From Spinacia oleracea (taxonomy: Eukaryota > Streptophyta > Magnoliopsida > Caryophyllales > Amaranthaceae), in assembly GCF_020520425.1 (NCBI RefSeq), contig NC_079491.1, forward strand, positions 38,409,027 through 38,473,026: DNA of 64,000 nt. The letters run 5' to 3'. The notes below the pieces were generated by a model. It saw only the letters and a program-made list of their open reading frames with translations. It had not been told where the DNA came from and ran no database searches. Made by a program: the position numbers and the translations under genes. This document shows, piece by piece, positions 24,637 to 34,849 of the stretch (the stretch's first letter is position 1; the number at the start of each line of letters is the position of its first letter).

Positions 24637-24895
24637 CTTCCTCTGTTCTTATTTACATGACACATTGGGATTTTAGGCACTATTCACACAAACACCTTTG
24701 ACTTCCTTTTGTAGTTTATACATAAGAAAAACATATAGTCGTGTGGGGTCTTATTAGATTCGTATCAGTAAATATTATTTAAATATCAACTTTTTATAAT
24801 TTTTTCCGATACACAATTAGAGATATTAATGTTTGAAATCGTGCATTGGCAAACGTGCCTAAATAATTGTGTCATTTAAAAAAGAACGGAGGAAG
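24637..24895. mobile_element. Second Stowaway MITE nested in M1 copy 3 (259 bp)
   Basis: TA-flanked ends CTTCCTCTGTTCTTATTTA and, reverse-complemented, CTTCCTCCGTTCTTTTTTA. Copy 1 reads straight through 'aatgTAtaaaattaatcattt' at the corresponding place, giving the empty site. Confidence 0.85.
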
Positions 24896-25046
24896 TATAA
24901 AATTAATCATTTAACACTTTAAAATGTTTATCTATTAATTTTTTTTTTTAATAATATAAAAGTTAGAGAAAAATGAGTAAAAGTTAGAGAAAACTGGTTG
25001 ATGCAAAATAAATTTATTATACACCTTATGCATGCAAGACCTTTTG

Positions 25047-26047
25047 CATCATCTATACCCCACCTACATTTATATCTCCTAATATGGTTATGGATACGTA
25101 TATAATCAAATTATTAGTGGTATAATTAATCGTTATTAATTAAGTTAGTGGCATATTAATTTTGTATTAATTAAATTTTATAATCAACTAATAAATATTT
25201 AATAAAAAATACTTAAAAATTAAACAAAGTAAAATTTCACTTGTTAAGTATATAATTATTTCAATAATAAACTTAATTTGTCTACTCAAAAAAATAATAA
25301 ACTTAATTTGATTACCTTAAAACTCAACCATTACAACCTTTAAATGAGTGATATTGCAATGGGCTGATTGGAAAACATGGCAGGATGCATTCTATTTGTA
25401 TTCATGCTTGACTCAGTAGAAGCTAGACAAACTTTAGCAACTACTTCCCCTGTCGGAAATTTATGGTCACATACTCACATGTATAAGTGTATAACTATAG
25501 GATATCCGGAAGTTGGTGTCACATTTCTTTAAAAAGTAACGGTTGGGTTAAAATTTCTTACATAAATTAAGTGATTAAACAATTACAATACATAGGGAAA
25601 TTTTCTAAAAGCAGGTCATAAAACTTAATTTTGCGGCAACATGTAAACATACTCCAAAACCAACAGACACTGAGGTTTTGGAGTTTGGACTATCTCACTG
25701 CACTACATTCCAGACCATAACCAGATCAGATTTGCAGTATTACATCAACATAACCAGTCGCCATGACTTAAGCATTAACAAACCAACAGATATGGAAGGC
25801 TAATTAAGCATGCAGGAAAAGTTAACAACTGGAAACTAATGTCCACCAAAATTTCGTGGTGTGTTAATTTCTATTATATACCTCAAAATTTCATCTCCTA
25901 CTGTACTTAGTGTTCCTTCAACATGTATATACATTCAGCCATCTCATCCTCCAAATACATCACATACAAGAGTCTGAACTTTATCTCCACCGCTTTGATA
26001 CAGCAAGACAACATTCAATCAGTGCAGGTACAAGTTAAGAGTGGTGT
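25047..26047. other. Intergenic DNA downstream of the PPR gene
   Basis: Very AT-rich, no gene or bounded repeat recognised. The part nearest 26047 presumably holds the PPR gene's 3' UTR and poly(A) signals, which I could not place with confidence. Confidence 0.5.
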
Positions 26048-28729
26048 TCATTCACATGAGCATTCTCCATTAGAGAAACTGTGAAAACCTGAGGTATCTC
26101 TAACACATACCTCTCGTTTAGTAATTCTTGACACATACTTGAAGAAATTATGGCAATCACCACATAAAAGAACATTCTTTGTAACTCTAATAGGTCTACC
26201 TTGCTTGGTCGTCAAAAGGCCATAAGTCACTGCTAGTTTTGCACTATGATAGAACAAGAACTCCTTCTTCTGTTGCTCTTCCACTTCATGAAGGACGAAG
26301 CTTGTATCAGGCACATATCCAGCTTTTAAGCACTCCAGGATCAGGATTTCCAATCCACTGTAGATGTCTTTAGATTGAGAATGGGTCTTATCTCTTGTAT
26401 AAAATGCATGAACCTTGTTTTGATGAACTATCCAACTACGTGCTGGATGCTTCCTGACCCCTTTACTCCTCATTTCCTCCCTAACCAATTCAGAACAATG
26501 CCATCTACCAGATGCAGAGAGTAAGTTTGATATGAGTATAAATGTAGAAGGATCCTCTGGCTGCATACCTAGAATGTGTTTTGCTATTCTCTTTCCAACC
26601 GTTGATTCCGGATGAAAATTACAACTCTGAAGTAAAGCTCGCCAAATTGAGATTTTTGGCTCAAAAGGAATCTTGGTTATTATATCCTCGGCCTCCTCAA
26701 GGAAACCCCATTTACCTAAAACACTAACAAAGGAGGCATAATGATCTGAAGTGGGTTTCACACCATACTCCCTAGTCATTGAGAAAAATAATCTCCGACA
26801 ATCATCTACCATATTTGACTTAGTATGCCTATAAGAAGAAATTACCAAAATAAGCGTAACTGGGTCTGGCTTCATGTTTGCCTTCTTCATCCTCGACCAA
26901 ACAGCCAACACTTCATCCCCTTGCATTAGAAGAAGGTGACCGGAAATCAAACAATTCCATGACACTGCATCATGTATTGGCAACATATCAAAGACCCTCC
27001 AAGCATCTTCCATGGAACCACATTTTGAGTACATACTGATGACAGCATTACCCAGCGTGACATCATATAGGTGCCCAGATTTTAGGGTATGGCAGTGCAT
27101 TTGCTCTCCCATCTCATAAAATCCCAGAGTTCCACAAATACCAACTACTGCTGTTGCTACTACCTCATCCACTACCAGAGCTTCTTCAGATTGTCCCCAC
27201 CTGAATAACACCATCGCTTCCTCTGGCTGCGCATTTCGAGCGTATCCAGAAATTATAGACGTCCATTTTATTGGAAGATTTTGGTCATGCTGGCTCTGAT
27301 GAAACATCTTTTGAGCATCACTCATTCTACCACACCTTGTGCACATATCTACTAGTGCTGCTTCAATACAAACATTTGATCTAAAACCAAACTTTACCAC
27401 AAAACCATGTATTTGCTCACTAATATTCTTTTCTCCAAGCAAACTACATGCGCTAATTATACTTGTTAGTGTGTATTCTGTTAACTCAACACGATGTTTA
27501 ACCATTTCACAAAACAGAGATAAAGCCCCTAAACCCTCAGAATTCGAACAAAGCCCTGCCAAAACAGCATTGAAAGTGACAGAGTTTCTCTCTGGCATCT
27601 TCTTAAAATATTCCAAAGCTAACTCAACCATCCCAAATTCCATAAAAGCGGTAATCATACCCGTCCAAGATATCACATCCTTAATAGGCATTCTCTGAAA
27701 CAAGGCCTGAACAATTTTAGCAGTGCCACATTGCGTGTAAAACCCAATAAGTGAATTACTAACACTCAAATGATTATCAAATCCCATCTTAAGCGCATGA
27801 GCATGGATTTCTCGCCCCAACACTCCTGCACAACTTCCTGCACAAGCACTTATAAGGCTCGAAAATGTAATGTGGTTACCTCTAAACCTATCAATCCTCA
27901 CCATATCATGAAACAACTCAAAAGCCCTATCATAAATCTGTTCATTCACGACACTAGATATCACAGTATTCCACGACGCAATATCTCGTTTTGGCATTTC
28001 ATCAAACACCTGGAGTACATCATCCAAAACTCCACATTTACTGTATAACCCCATCAAAGCATTTGCAACATAAACAGAAAACAAATACCCTAATTTAACA
28101 ACAAATGAATGAATCTGAATCCCCAATTGCAACTCCCCAATTCTAGAACAAGCAGCCAAAAAAGCAACGAAGGTAAACTCATTAGGCTCAATTCCTTTCT
28201 CTCTCATTTTCATGAACAACCCTATTGCATCCAATTCATACCCAGATTTCGCAAACCCAGAAATAATCGCAGTATAAGAAACAACATCAGGATTCGAAAT
28301 CCCCATAAACACATTATAAGCATCATTAAGCAAACCCAGTTTAAGATAAGCAGTAATCAGCGAATTAAGCAAGTAATTATCCTCATCCAACTTCACAATC
28401 AAGCAATGAACAGCTCTTGCTAGCTCAACATCGGCGTAGCGGGCAGACAGCCGAAGCAGCTCGAGGCACTTATGGTACAGAGTTTGTGCGTTCTCGTGTG
28501 AAAACGAGTCGTCTTCAGGCGGGCTAGAGGGAGAAAATGGGAGATGGGATTGCTGGAACACTGGTGAAATTCGTGGGTTTGTCAGAAAATGAGCAGCAGA
28601 AGTTGAGAAAGAGTTGGATTTGGAGAGAAAAATTGAAGAAGAGGGAAGGAGTTTTGGGGGGAATTGAAAAGGTGGAGAGTGAAGGAAAGGAGAGAGAAAG
28701 AGCTGAGGAGGAGAAAAGGTTGATGCCAT
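26048..28729 (-). CDS. EMB175: DYW-class PPR protein, EMB175/At5g03800-like
   Basis: Single exon, 893 codons plus stop. The start is the ATG at 28729; the open frame extends upstream to 28816 without another ATG. Residues 1-75 are Ser/Pro/Phe-rich with few acids, consistent with an organelle transit peptide. Tandem PPR motifs run from about residue 90 to 690 (for example VVSYTAIISGFAKSG, DIASWNTVISSVVN, DAVSWNCLISGHL). E-type and DYW-type domains follow (HPARSWIVHQNKVHAFY, LFYHSAKLAVTYGLL, CGDCHNFFKYVS). In the deaminase-like zinc site HxE, the glutamate is replaced: the motif reads HSAK. The protein ends CSCE, without the last D-Y/L-W residues. PPR proteins bind organelle RNA; Arabidopsis EMB175 is reported as needed for embryo development and chloroplast-targeted. 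The GT47 gene lies divergently, 4.7 kb away. Confidence 0.93.
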   Translation of the reverse strand: MASTFSPPQLFLSPFLHSPPFQFPPKLLPSSSIFLSKSNSFSTSAAHFLTNPRISPVFQQSHLPFSPSSPPEDDSFSHENAQTLYHKCLELLRLSARYADVELARAVHCLIVKLDEDNYLLNSLITAYLKLGLLNDAYNVFMGISNPDVVSYTAIISGFAKSGYELDAIGLFMKMREKGIEPNEFTFVAFLAACSRIGELQLGIQIHSFVVKLGYLFSVYVANALMGLYSKCGVLDDVLQVFDEMPKRDIASWNTVISSVVNEQIYDRAFELFHDMVRIDRFRGNHITFSSLISACAGSCAGVLGREIHAHALKMGFDNHLSVSNSLIGFYTQCGTAKIVQALFQRMPIKDVISWTGMITAFMEFGMVELALEYFKKMPERNSVTFNAVLAGLCSNSEGLGALSLFCEMVKHRVELTEYTLTSIISACSLLGEKNISEQIHGFVVKFGFRSNVCIEAALVDMCTRCGRMSDAQKMFHQSQHDQNLPIKWTSIISGYARNAQPEEAMVLFRWGQSEEALVVDEVVATAVVGICGTLGFYEMGEQMHCHTLKSGHLYDVTLGNAVISMYSKCGSMEDAWRVFDMLPIHDAVSWNCLISGHLLLMQGDEVLAVWSRMKKANMKPDPVTLILVISSYRHTKSNMVDDCRRLFFSMTREYGVKPTSDHYASFVSVLGKWGFLEEAEDIITKIPFEPKISIWRALLQSCNFHPESTVGKRIAKHILGMQPEDPSTFILISNLLSASGRWHCSELVREEMRSKGVRKHPARSWIVHQNKVHAFYTRDKTHSQSKDIYSGLEILILECLKAGYVPDTSFVLHEVEEQQKKEFLFYHSAKLAVTYGLLTTKQGRPIRVTKNVLLCGDCHNFFKYVSRITKREVCVRDTSGFHSFSNGECSCE

Positions 28730-28894
28730 TAATGGCGCGAACCATATCCTCTTGGAAGTTTTGATGTTTGCTTTGCTCTGTAATCTATTTGTGTTATCCT
28801 GATTCCTGACTTCCAACTCTCCTTGACGTTAAACGGCTTAAACCCAGAAACTTTCAAAACTTAGGAGGTGAGATGTTTTTGTGGTAGGCATTAG

Positions 28895-30216
28895 CGTAGC
28901 TGTCAAAAACCGACCTGATCCGAAAATCCGACCTGAACCGACCGAACTCGTGACTGACCATGACCCGAAATTATGGTAAAACAGGTAACCCAAAATCCGA
29001 CATGTACCCGACCCGAAAAAATCGATAACCAATTTTAACACTATGTTGTAACACCCGAATCCGAACCCGACACCGACACCGACACGAAGATGACCGATAA
29101 CCGAACTGACCCGACCGAACAATGACCCGAACCCGGTTCGATATCCGACCCAATGTCAACCCGAAACCGATTGTAACTCGATGAAACCTGCTACTGACCC
29201 GACCTGTGACAACCCACTACCCGATTTTACCCGACCTGTTGATAACCCGACTTGTCATTGACACGACCAACTATTAACTTCAACGATAAATCTATTTTAA
29301 TTATTTATTACTAGATACTGGAAAATTAAAACGCGAAAAAAATTAAAACGTGTTGAACAACTTAACGTTTTTATATAAAACCTTGTTTTGTTTTTACAAT
29401 AATTTCGAGTTATTTTTTGCAATTTGGATGAGATGAAAGGTAAGAATTGAATCTAACATCCTAAGTGACAGTCTGTCTCTTTGTCTGTGCGACCTATGTC
29501 TCAATGTGCTCAACAACGAGAAAAACGGTTACACTATCACACAGGAGACTCGTATTGGCTCGAGACCCACTCACTTACCCCTCATTCCAAAAATGAAATT
29601 CGAGTTGTGGGAGTAAATGTTTTTCACTTTCACATTTTGAGATGACCAAATCGATCATTGATTCGTAATCCATATATATTCACTTTATATATGTCTTGAC
29701 TTGGCAAAACACGCGATTATTTGGTCTATATAAAATTTAACTCTTAAATAAGTTAAACGTACAATATTTTTTACAATATAAAATAATTAAAATGTATAGG
29801 TTAATTATCAGACTCGAGTTTGACCCGACCCTGAGAGTGACCCGACCTGAATTCTTTCTGATCCGATTATTATCCGATCAAAACCAAGGCCCGAACACGA
29901 AAATAACTGTGTTGCAAACCGACTTAAACCCGACTCGATGAGACTCGAACCTGAAATTACCTGTTACAAACCGACTTAAGCCCGACCCGATAAGACCCGA
30001 ACCCGAAATCAAACCTGACCGAAATGTGACCGACCCGAACCCAGCCTGAACCCTGGATAGGAAAAAACCCGACATGACCCGACCTGAAATCGATCCGACC
30101 GAACCCGAACTCAACCCGGATGGAATACTGACCCAACACGACTCGGCCTGATCGTGACCCGAAACCCGAGATGACCGGACTCAAACCCGACCAGATGACC
30201 TATTTTGACAGCTCTA
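28895..30216. mobile_element. hAT-like element with CCCGA-rich interior (1322 bp)
   Basis: Perfect 8-bp duplication GGCATTAG (28887-28894 and 30217-30224). Ends CGTAGCTGTCAAAA and, reverse-complemented, TAGAGCTGTCAAAA. Both arms (28905-29270, 29815-30200) are built of irregular CCCGAMC-type repeats in opposite strand sense; the centre (29270-29815) is AT-rich. No transposase. Confidence 0.85.
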
Positions 30217-30493
30217 GGCATTAGGGGAACTAGTGTATAATAGCGGCTATGGGCGAGAAATGCAAATAGCCGGAAAAAAAAAACATCAATGGACTTGATC
30301 CACGCTAAATTTATTGTGAACAATGCCAAAATAATTAACAACTTGTTCTTAATTTATTTTGGCATGTTTATTAGAAGTATTATTGGGAAAAAAAATCAAT
30401 TGGTGTGGTTGATACATGTTGTGTTTGAATAATGTGATTTTAAATCACAATTCGATATTAAAACATGTGTTCTTATGATTTAAAACATGGTCT

Positions 30494-31048
30494 TCAGCAC
30501 GAATAACACCTACCTGGCCAGTAATGTTGCACTTTTAGCCAGCACAAGAACACTTCGGCACGCGCACAAGTTGCACAAATTCCTTCCATATCTCCATCAA
30601 TCTTCCGTAGTATTCTGAAATCGTCTTTGTCGGTCTGTTTGCAATCACTCAATGCTTTCTTGATATGACAGACTTGTGTGCCACTGACAACGAAAAAACG
30701 TGTTCGTAAGTGCACCCATAGTTTGCCTGCAATGTCAAAATCTTCAATCGTGGACCGCAGATTCTCCTCTACCATATTAGTGATCCAATACACCAACATG
30801 GAATTAATAGCTAGCCAATGCTTCATCTTGTTAGCATCTGTTGTAAGTTCACTAATCGAGCCATCAAGAAATCCGAATTTGAATTTGGATATTATCAAAT
30901 GTCTGACGAATTTAGCCCACACATCATAGTTTGATGAACCTCATAATTTCATCGACGTAATCACAACTCCTGGGCCATCACTCGATCTTAGGTAGTAGTC
31001 AAGATCGACCGGCACTTCTGGCTTGGGGTTCTCATCTCCAGTGGCCAT
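30494..31048 (-). pseudogene. Copia gag fragment (in-frame stop)
   Basis: From the ATG at 31048 the frame reads MATGDENPKPEVPVDLDYYL, then SMKL, a stop codon, and SNYDVWAKFVRHLIISKFKF onward to about 30494. This is a plant copia Gag N-terminal region (DUF4219/UBN2-like). The zinc knuckle and all of pol are absent. With the LTR at 31189-31339 it forms a 5'-end relic of an element on the minus strand. Confidence 0.8.
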
Positions 31049-31188
31049 TATTATGGAATTAATAGCGCAAACACTCGTAATCTCAGTAGTCTGAATTGAC
31101 TGCTTCTCACAAATTCACAATATAATTTTCTCGTGCGGAAAAAAATAAAAAATAAAACTAGGGTTTTTAACCTATGCTCGTGATACTA

Positions 31189-31339
31189 TGACAAATATTG
31201 TGAAATAATCTCAACTCATCTCTTTCTCATTAATTAACCCCAATATATACAAACGTACATTAGGAAGTAATATATTACTAGGACTCTAATCCTAGAATAT
31301 ATTGTGCAATAGAATTACTCTCATAATTATATCTTAACA
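31189..31339 (-). repeat. Short LTR (151 bp) of the copia gag relic
   Basis: On the minus strand this runs TGTTAAGATATAATTATG to ...ATATTTGTCA, followed at once by a primer site resembling 'agtatcacgagc' (31188-31177). No second LTR is visible. An LTR this short is TRIM-like. Confidence 0.7.
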
Positions 31340-31522
31340 AATGGTAGTGTTAGTCAAACAAACCAAACTTATAAGATAGTTAAATTTATTTTAAAACAAT
31401 TAAAAAGTAGTAATTCATAAAACAACCAAACTTAAAGGTAGTGTACGTTTCACAAATTTTCCTAAAAAAAAATACAACTTACAACATTTGGAGCATCGAT
31501 TCTTGTTCACTCTTAATAAATA

Positions 31523-32053
31523 GGATAAAATATTTTTTTTACCACCTACAAAAATCGAAAAATTGTTTTTTACCACCTAAAAAACTAAAACGTGTATTTT
31601 ACTACCTAAATAAAATTTAAAACTTGTGTTTTACCACCTAAAAATTGGAAAAACATATGAAAATGTTATGTAGTGAACCACAATAACGGTAATACTTCTT
31701 ATATGTTCTATTCTTCCACGATTTCATGTATTTAACTTTCTTCTCTTCCCCAATTTTAATATGTTCCATGAATTTCATAATTTTTCACCACCATTAACTC
31801 ACAAAATTGACAAAATTTAATGAAAGTAATGAGAGAAAGGTGAACGAGTTAAAGAAAATCACACAAGGAGTGTAAAAAATTGAAGAAAATTTGAATTAGG
31901 TAGCCATACATAAAAGTTTCATCTACTTTTTGCTTTCAGGTGGTAAAAAACAAGTTTTGATTTATTATTAGGTGGTAAAATACAACTTATAATTTTTTAA
32001 GTGGTAAAAAATAATTTTTCCATTTTTGTAGGTGGTAAAAAAATAATTTATCC
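31523..32053. mobile_element. Mutator-like MITE (531 bp) with ACCACCTA repeats
   Basis: Perfect 9-bp duplication TAATAAATA (31514-31522 and 32054-32062). Inverted ends GGATAAAATATTTTTTTTACC and, reverse-complemented, GGATAAATTATTTTTTTACC. Each arm contains several copies of 'ttttaccaccta' spaced about 40 bp apart. Confidence 0.88.
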
Positions 32054-32062
32054 TAATAAATA

Positions 32063-32742
32063 TGATAAGTTTACGGGGCTTGCCCTTCAGTTGTAAACCC
32101 AAAAAACAAAAAAAAACAAAAAAAAAATTATTGCGAAAACTAATATGATGGTTTTATGTATAATTCCAATTTTTTATCAAATAGTTGCATTTTTTTTTTA
32201 CAAATAGTTGCATTTTAAGTAAATAGATGTATTTTTTAATCAAATAGATAAACATTGTGATCAAATAATTATGTTCTAGTATTAGTAATTACACTCTTCA
32301 ATCAAGTAGTTTATTTCTAGTCAAATAGTTATCGGTTCTAATCAAATACAAAGTAGTTTTATATTTTAAATGCTAACATGTACGGTCTTATGCGTAAAAC
32401 GGTCTCGTAGGGGACCCAATCAAGTTAGACTCTTCATTCTTTCAAGTATAGAAATGGGGTATACAAATAATTTTTTTAAGTATCTCTATTATATAAAGGA
32501 ACGACTGAGTTTAACTTTTTTGGTATCCCCTGTGAAATGCTTTAATACCCCGTTAATGTTAATAATATTTGTAAATAAATTACAATTATTAAACATTTAT
32601 TTACTTAATACGAAGTAGTATAAAATTACAATGTTTATACAAAATGGCACGCAAGCGTAGCTCGTATAAACACTAAGTAATAAAAGAAAACATTTCTCAC
32701 ACACCCTAAAATTTATTATATGCATCCGATTGAGAATAAGGG
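32063..32742. other. AT-rich intergenic DNA
   Basis: Contains short near-repeats of 'caaatag(t/a)t' (32175-32350). No gene or bounded element recognised. Confidence 0.5.
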
Positions 32743-32753
32743 GCACATGCATC

Positions 32754-33030
32754 GTAATTTAGAAGGTGGACCATGGTGCACATAGAGTATGGTGCACCTT
32801 AAGAACACTAGTATATAATTGAAAGAATATCTGGTTATGAGAAAAGAACATGAGTATTTTTTTTTTAGGTTTTAAATAAATAGTAAAATAATATATTATT
32901 TTTATAACAAAAAAGTGAAATATTATATTGTCTGTTCTTTCGCCGTAGTGTCATGTTCTTTTGCTTATGCACATATGTTCTTTTGGTGCACCATGCTCTA
33001 TGTGCATCATGGGCCATAGTCCACGGATTG
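32754..33030. mobile_element. Mutator-like MITE, family M2 copy 1 (277 bp), upstream of the GT47 gene
   Basis: Perfect 11-bp duplication GCACATGCATC (32743-32753 and 33031-33041). Long inverted ends include GTGGACCATGGTGCACATAGAG. A second copy of similar size lies at 38682-38960. This one ends about 390 bp before the GT47 start codon. Confidence 0.88.
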
Positions 33031-33146
33031 GCACATGCATCTCACATAAAAAAGCTTAACAAAAAGAGACGGATAGAGTAAGTAGAAATGTGAAGATCTT
33101 TGCCTAGTTGTACTCTGGTGCATCATATTCATACATGCTTTGCTTT

Positions 33147-33154
33147 TATATATT
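33147..33154 (+). promoter_or_regulatory. Possible TATA box of the GT47 gene
   Basis: TATATATT, about 270 bp before the ATG and followed by a CT-rich stretch at 33170-33185 of the kind common in plant 5' UTRs. Position only; the transcription start is unknown. Confidence 0.3.
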
Positions 33155-33379
33155 TTAAAATTTTTTGTCACTCTCTCTCCTCTATTTGCATGAGATTGAG
33201 GGTGGAAAACGAGGCTTATACAAGGAGAATGGCGTATTAGTAGTGCAACAATTTATCACCAGATGTTCACTTACTCCCAAGTTCTGATTTCTGAACCTAC
33301 TTTACAACCCCCCTAAACTTCCACTTCCTCTTCATCTTCTTCCTTCAACCAAACCCGTATCCCCTCAGTTCTTTGTAAC

Positions 33380-33400
33380 ATGGAATTTATGCACTTTTAA
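33380..33400 (+). promoter_or_regulatory. Short upstream ORF in the GT47 leader
   Basis: ATG at 33380, six codons (MEFMHF), stop at 33398-33400, ending 17 bp before the main ATG. It would be in the 5' UTR of any transcript starting upstream, so it could reduce translation. Confidence 0.5.
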
Positions 33401-33417
33401 TTTTCTAAAAAAAAAAG

Positions 33418-34795
33418 ATGGGTTATTTGTATCTATCACCATTAGGGAGGTTATTACTTTGCATCACAATTCCATTGATCTTGGTATCTGGATTTGTTTG
33501 TTTCAATGGTGGTACAAATTCTTCTATTTGGGTCTTCAATTCTTCAAATTATCACACGAAAACTTTATCAACCAAAGATGAAGTTTTGAGGTCAGAATTT
33601 GAAGGAGTAGAAGAGGAAGCTAGTGTTTTAGCAGAGGACTCTGTTTTTGAGGTAATTCTTCACTCTTTCTATCTCTTCTTTTCTTGCTTTCATTGCATCT
33701 TAATGTTTTATTTTTTCGAGTTGTATTCGTAATGTTATCATAATTATACTAACTAGTAACTATGCTGGGGTACAAGAATGGCAATTATAAGGTTGTGATG
33801 CGTTGCCTTTCCCTGAATATTCTCATCTTCTGTAGACAGTTTGGAAATACTTCCTGAGGAGCGTACTAGTGTGTTAATCCCCTTGCCGTTTTATTTTTAT
33901 ACTATTCATACTAAACCTTTGGTCATCCATTGTAATTTATAACGAAAATTAGTTATGTGAGAAACTTGTTAGATTCGTATAGGATATATATTTTTCTATA
34001 ACTTTTTATAATTTTTACTTATATAAATTCTATATATTAAGATCAAAGGCATATATTATAGAGGGTAACAACCTTGGTGCAATATTTAAGCAGAAATATA
34101 TACTCCCTCCGTTTCTTTTTGTTTGTTACGTTTGGAGTTTTGCACATTTATTTAAACGTATAATAAAGATTCTTTTTCTTTTTTATTAAAAAATTAAACT
34201 CAAGTAAAACCTCAATCCACTAATCACTACAACAACCAATAAGATTGTTTTATTTATCAAAATGAACCAATAATGGAAAAGTACAAAGATTGCTAACTTA
34301 ACATACTTGGAAAATTGTAAAGAAATTCAATGAGTTGAAAAAATTGGACCAATTAAAATTAAAGTTGACACAGAAAATGATAGTATAATAAGTTTATAAA
34401 AGGAAAGATTCTCCCATGTAACAAATATTGTGAAACACCCTAAAAGGAATATGTAACAAACAAACAGAAACGGAGTGAATATATATAACACCCTTACTTT
34501 TCTGATTTCACTTTTATTAATAATAGTTTGACTTTCACATTTATCGATATATAACTTTAATCATTAGATTTTTTTAATTAACAAATACGGAGTAATAATT
34601 ATGATGATGATGATAATAATAATAATAATAATGATAATAATGTTCATGGCTAGGGTCTCACGGGTTGCTCAGAGTAACACGGCTGCTGCTAACATTCGTT
34701 CTTTTCTTTTTCATCGTTTGTGTTTTGCTTTGAATAAGGGTGTTGGAGCCCAATTAGTGGCTAGGCTCTCATCCAACTTTGTGTAATCATTTCTT

Positions 34796-34849
<54 letters not shown>

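Larger units (their letters stand above)
24168..25046. mobile_element. Mutator-like MITE, family M1 copy 3 (879 bp with nested MITEs)
   Basis: Ends CACAAACTATTATTTACA and ...AGACCTTTTG match copies 1 and 2. Flanks CATCGTCTG and CATCATCTA agree at 7 of 9 positions, a mutated target duplication. Two Stowaway elements (24275-24555 and 24637-24895) account for its larger size. Confidence 0.75.

Noticed and set aside
28731..28816. N-terminal extension of the PPR protein by 29 codons
   Set aside because: The frame is open but contains no ATG; the first ATG is at 28729 and starts a plausible transit peptide.
34601..34786. 61-codon ORF beginning with a run of Met and Ile
   Set aside because: Its start is a trinucleotide microsatellite; the remainder has no family resemblance and lies in an intron.
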